64,000 bases of DNA from Anagrus nilaparvatae (taxonomy: Eukaryota > Arthropoda > Insecta > Hymenoptera > Mymaridae): positions 16,246,501 through 16,310,500 of the forward strand of contig JAKSXM010000007.1 of assembly GCA_022575985.1 (NCBI GenBank), written 5' to 3'. Shown one piece after another: positions 59,727-64,000 of this stretch; within the stretch, counting starts at the first letter, position 1, and the number at the start of each line of letters is the position of its first letter. Made by a program: the position numbers and the translations under genes. The notes below the pieces were generated by a model. It had not been told where the DNA came from. It searched no databases and was given only the letters and a program-made list of their open reading frames with translations.

Positions 59727-61562
59727 CTCCTACGCATTCTAACTGGAGTAATAAAATAATAAACGTTAAACTCACTCCAAATAGCATCAAGACTATTAAA
59801 TTTCAATAAAAAAATTGTCAAAGTAAGCCAACTAACTTCTGCTATCAATCAATTTCTCACAATAAATAATTTTTTGTTTTTATTATTCATTTCACGTATG
59901 AGTATAAAATTTTTTTTTTCAATAAAAGGATTTTTTTATTTTATATAAAAAACTAAAATCTATAGCTTACGAACAGCTTTTAATGTAATGAAAATAAAAA
60001 AAAATCTAAATATTTTTTTTCAAATAACATTGTTTAATTTATTATTTCACTTCAATGTTTATTTTTTTTTTTTTAATTAATTTTATTTTTAATTAATCTC
60101 ATTTTAAGTGAATTTTTAATAAAATAAAAAGCAATTAAGTGATTAAACAAATTTATTGAAAATTTTAATAATTTTATTAGTGTCTATATAACTAATAAAA
60201 AATAACCATATTATTTTAAAAATAAAAAAAGTTACTAGAAATACTTAAAAATAATTTTTTTTATGGCATTTAGTAAAAATTATAATTTTCTTAATAAATC
60301 ATCAGCTATATATAGTTGTTAAAATATAATTTTAATGTCAAAACTTTATAGTGAATTCTATATTAAAATAGTTTAAATGTATATGAAAAAGTTTTTGAAC
60401 ATAAAAATTTTTATTATCATTGAAAATTAAAAAAAAATTATATTATCTTAATAAATTTAATTTTTTTTTTCTGAATAATATCACTTTTATGATTATTATT
60501 ATTAATGATTAATTTGGTCGTATACTTTAATTGTTTTATTTAAATTTTATAGTTTGATGGTAATTAGGGATTAATTATTGATAGTTTATAGAGGAGGATA
60601 TAGTGAAGGTATTTTGAGTTCTTAGACGAGGCTAATGTTAATTTTATTTAAGCTGCTTACTGGATAGGATTATGATTGAAGCTTTTGGTCTTGTTGAAAA
60701 ATATTTTTTTTTCAAATTAAAACAAAAATCTCTATTTTAGAGGTCATTATTTTTATTGTAAAGATTCATAAACTAGTGAAATGGTCAAATTTATTTTAAA
60801 GTTTTTTAATACAATCGTCCATTCATTAGAGACCATCATTTATTCAGTAAAAATTAAATCATAAAAATAAAAAATCTTTAAATATCAATATTATCAACTA
60901 CAAGTTCAACCTGGAAATGATCTTAGTGATTAAATTTTAACTTTTTTTTCTGTACAGGCATGATTTTTTTTTTAAGCAGTCAAAATTCTCATACTTCGTA
61001 CATCTTTCATATTAAAATCATTCAAATTTAATATCTGCAAAAACTTGAATAAAAAAAAATAAATAAAAAAATAAATTAATATTTTAATCAGTCATATTTA
61101 ATTTTAAATAATAAACATTTTATTTATTTTTTTAATTTTTGTTTTATGTCATTTACAGTACTAAAAAAAGAAAAAACAAAAATAATAAAAACATTAAATT
61201 AAATTTTTAATTGTATTTTAGTAAATATAAAATATATAAAATGCGTAGCTACATACATATAGAAAAAAAAGTATTAAAAAAAATGTTTAAAACAAAAATA
61301 ATAAATTTTCCATTTACACTACATTTCACATTTAATCCGATTAAACTATACGAAATACTCCTCTAAGCACTTATCTAATAACACATAACTTTATATACAA
61401 AACTAAACTATACATGCTGCTTTAATTTCAAAATCAGCCTTTTCGATCCACAAAAGGTTTTCTAACTAAGGATTTATTCACACACACGCACACACTGATA
61501 TATAAAACTATCAGTGGTCACTATATTCATCTCTTTTCAAAATTTTCCAATACCACAAACGT

Positions 61563-61715
61563 ATGGCAAAACTAACTTCTTGCAGACAAGGCGAGAAAAG
61601 AGCCGTAATTTCCACATGGCTTAAGCTTTTCGTTGTTTCACTCATCTTACTTACGTTGTCTATTCTATCTTCATACAGATATAAAACATTAAAATCTATA
61701 TTTATGTCTGGCTAA
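61563..61715 (+). CDS. Candidate small exon/ORF with hydrophobic C-terminus (uncertain)
   Basis: The plus-strand frame 61563-61715 (50 codons plus TAA) reads MAKLTSCRQGEKRAVISTWL, then a hydrophobic run KLFVVSLILLTLSI (about residues 21-34) and a short basic tail. A phase-1 acceptor (TTGCAGACAAG) would let 61591 onwards join the DIP-like exons in frame, giving G-EKRAVISTW and a membrane segment or GPI signal as expected for the family. Against this, the acceptor is not strong, the exon would lie 12 kb beyond another exon with a stop, and the opposite strand (61645-61511) also has a 44-codon open frame starting MSETTKSLSHVEI. The patch is clearly GC-richer than its surroundings, so it is something more than random A/T DNA. 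Without transcripts I cannot tell which strand, if any, is used. Confidence 0.25.
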   Translation: MAKLTSCRQGEKRAVISTWLKLFVVSLILLTLSILSSYRYKTLKSIFMSG

Positions 61716-62719
61716 CTATGCTTTGTTTTTATAAAAATTTGCAATTTATTCAAATACGAACCTCTTACTCTCATACTAATTAAATAAAACTATTTTTTAA
61801 ATTGGATGCTCAAAGATTAATAATACTTTAGGATCTATGACCAAAAATAAAGAATGACCCAAATCTCATTATGACCAAAGGTCGTACATAAATTTTTTTG
61901 GCCACTGGCGAAAAATACATTTTTATCAGGAAATAGTCCTTTCTAACCACAGACAAATTATTTATTGATTATAAAAAATGGATTAATAAGGGTTCTAATT
62001 TGACATAATTTTAACTGATAGAATCTCAAAACTAAATGAACAAAAATTTTAAAATCGTATATTATTTAAACTGCCACATAAATCTGAAAATTTTTATCAC
62101 ACATATTACTTTTTAATAATGAAATTTTTAGTCAAATATACAAAAACAAAAAATATTCATAATTTATTATTTTTATCTTTATAATATGTTTTTTTTTTTC
62201 GTATAGAAAATTACTTTTTGTTTTAGCCATGTAGTTTTAAATGTAAATAAATTATAATTTTTTTAACAAAATATTTTCCCCTAAAAAACTTTATAACGTT
62301 CATATAACATACATAAAAGTATATTTAAATATCGTAATTAAAAAATATAATTTTTATAAATAATTAATCAAAAAATTCAAAAATTACATTATTTAAAATA
62401 AATTAAAATTTTCGATACTTTATTAACGTTGATGTAATTACAAATTTATTTTTTTATAGTTTATAATATTAATTAAATTTTTTTAGGTCATTATTGTGTA
62501 TACTGTGTTTGTATATTGATTATATTTTTTTCAATATTGTTGTATTTTGAATTATTTAAGGTAAAAAATTTGAGCCTGAAATATTTTTAAAATTACAAAT
62601 TTGCTTGAACATTTTCGATTAACAATCGAAATTAGCCTCAATTTACTAAAACATTAATATACCCAAAATTACAGCTAATTTAATCACTCTTAAGTACTGC
62701 TACTAAATAAATAAATAAT

Positions 62720-63028
62720 TTTGAAAGTATATGTTACTCAACCAAAGAATTACTCCACCATCAATTTTTAAAGTAAAAGTTCACCACAATTTTTACTTGA
62801 CACAGAATTTTTGAACACAATTTAATTTTACTTTTCAGTTTTACCACAAAATTATTGATATATGTCAGAGTCCTGTGGTCAAATTGAAAATTTAAGTTAG
62901 TTAGTGTATAAAAATCATATGTTAAATAAAAATCGTGGTAAGCTTTTATTTCATGCTTTTTATCTACAATTCTCTGGTGGAGTAAGTTTTCGGTTGGGTA
63001 ACATTAATATATGTTATACTTTCAAATT
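62720..63028. mobile_element. MITE with ~40-bp terminal inverted repeats
   Basis: Left TTTGAAAGTATATGTTACTC, AACCAAAGAATTACTCCACC; right GGTGGAGTAAGTTTTCGGTT, GGGTAACAT and TATACTTTCAAA. The ends are complementary apart from a short insertion in the right arm. The inside has ACCACAATTTTTACTTGACA and AAAAATCGTGGTAAGC as further pairing segments. No coding capacity. Confidence 0.8.
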
Positions 63029-64000
63029 TTTCGTTGTCCCATAAGAAATACTGTTTTTTTCATGTGATTGGTAGTAATAATTATGAGGGTTGAATGCACT
63101 AAAATTCGAAAATCGAAATGGTAATCGAAAATCCAAGCAACTTATTAAAATAATCAAGGTTTGCCCTTGTTCGAGTAAAAATCTAATTAAAAAATCTTCA
63201 TAAAAAAAAGTAATGAAACATTTCACATGAGTTTTAAAGTTCAAAAACTTTACGAAGACTAGCAACAATTTCTGGTATAAATTTTTTACTTTATTGATTT
63301 TTCTGTTTTAAATGCTTGCAAAAATTTTTTAATAATGTAATATTAACAATAATCTAAATAAACACTATTATATGATAAAAATTTCAAAAAATACGAAAAA
63401 ATGTAAATAAAAAAATTGTACATAAAAATAATAATAATACACGATTAAATTCGTAATAATGTATAAAAATTTACTTTATTGTTATACTTATTTTTGTCTG
63501 TTTTATTTAAATTTCTATTTTATAAAGAAAATTTTTAAAAAAATTGTTTTTTTCAAACAGTTTGATTCACTAATGGTTTGAAATTTTTAATAAATTGTAT
63601 GAAATTTTAATTTTTTGCAAAAATTCATATAAAAAACTTAAAAATTCAAACAATTCATTAAAAATTCAAGTTAAAGAACCTAAAAATGTTGAACACAATA
63701 GATATAAAAAAAGATCCATAAAAAGTACTACTTAAATAATTTATTTGTAAAAAAAAAAATTTTATTTAATTGTTAATTAATTAAATGTACAAAATATTTA
63801 TAATAGAAAAAATAAAAGAAGAAGAAGAAAAAAAAATAAAGTGCCAAATTATATTTCAAGTACTATAAATAAATCTAGAAAATATATAATAAATTAACTC
63901 CTTCATTAAAAAAAAAAAAAAAATAGGTATATAAATGTAATTATAGTAAAAAAACAAAACAAACTATAAACTGCCAAATAATAAATGTCGTATGATTAAA
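63029..64000. other. Low-complexity A/T DNA to the window end
   Basis: Only A/T runs and short simple repeats (for example GAAGAAGAAGAA near 63820). The 84-codon minus-strand open frame at 63014-63268 begins inside the MITE's right end and has no domain. Confidence 0.5.

Noticed and set aside
1..64000. tRNA, rRNA or other classical structural RNA genes
   Set aside because: No cloverleaf-like or rRNA-like sequence was noticed by eye; a covariance search would be needed to be certain.

Overview
The window is very AT-rich eukaryotic DNA. It contains no bacterial-style operons, rRNA or tRNA that I could recognise. One host gene is visible: the 3' part of a neuronal immunoglobulin-superfamily gene of the arthropod lachesin / Dpr-interacting-protein (DIP) type, on the + strand. 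The Ig sequence, the very AT-rich introns and the transposon set (BEL/Pao, R2-type LINE, Penelope-like, pogo/Tigger, many foldback MITEs) point to an insect. A small parasitoid hymenopteran would fit, but that last step is inference.

Gene layout: four exons are supported, at 3381-3665 (third Ig domain), 6260-6322, 32095-32241 (Pro/Thr/Arg-rich stalk) and 49256-49359 (C-terminus with stop). Every internal junction is phase 1, so the exons join in frame and the two middle ones could be skipped without a frameshift. Introns are about 2.6, 25.8 and 17.0 kb. The 5' exons (signal peptide, Ig1, Ig2) must lie before position 1. A possible alternative last exon coding for a hydrophobic C-terminus lies at 61591-61715. 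It is phase-compatible but unproven.

The rest is introns and downstream DNA filled with transposable-element remains. 1-1440: decayed BEL/Pao pol (-). 1698-2518: foldback repeat. 7348-11345: decayed R2-type LINE with an intact foldback MITE nested in it and inverted repeats on both sides. 15741-18280: a 2.5-kb palindrome made of two head-to-head Penelope-like copies with a GIY-YIG endonuclease. 18807-20080: internally deleted Tigger/pogo element. 22.4-26.5 kb: a MITE cluster, including two TTAA-flanked elements nested at one TTAA. 28.06-29.55 and 33.39-34.83 kb: elements carrying arrays of a ~156-157-bp tandem unit. 36.2-37.5 kb: degenerate tandem repeat. 38.88-40.41 kb: foldback with a zinc-finger gene scrap inside and a second MITE nested in one arm. 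42.79-43.66 kb: C-terminal scrap of another LINE. Beyond 44 kb the sequence is mostly low-complexity A/T with scattered MITEs.

The genes do not work together as a system. The window is one large neuronal adhesion gene whose introns have been enlarged by layered transposon insertions. The structures most worth attention are the repeat architectures (palindromes, nested insertions, tandem arrays, captured gene scraps) and the 3'-end choice of the host gene.
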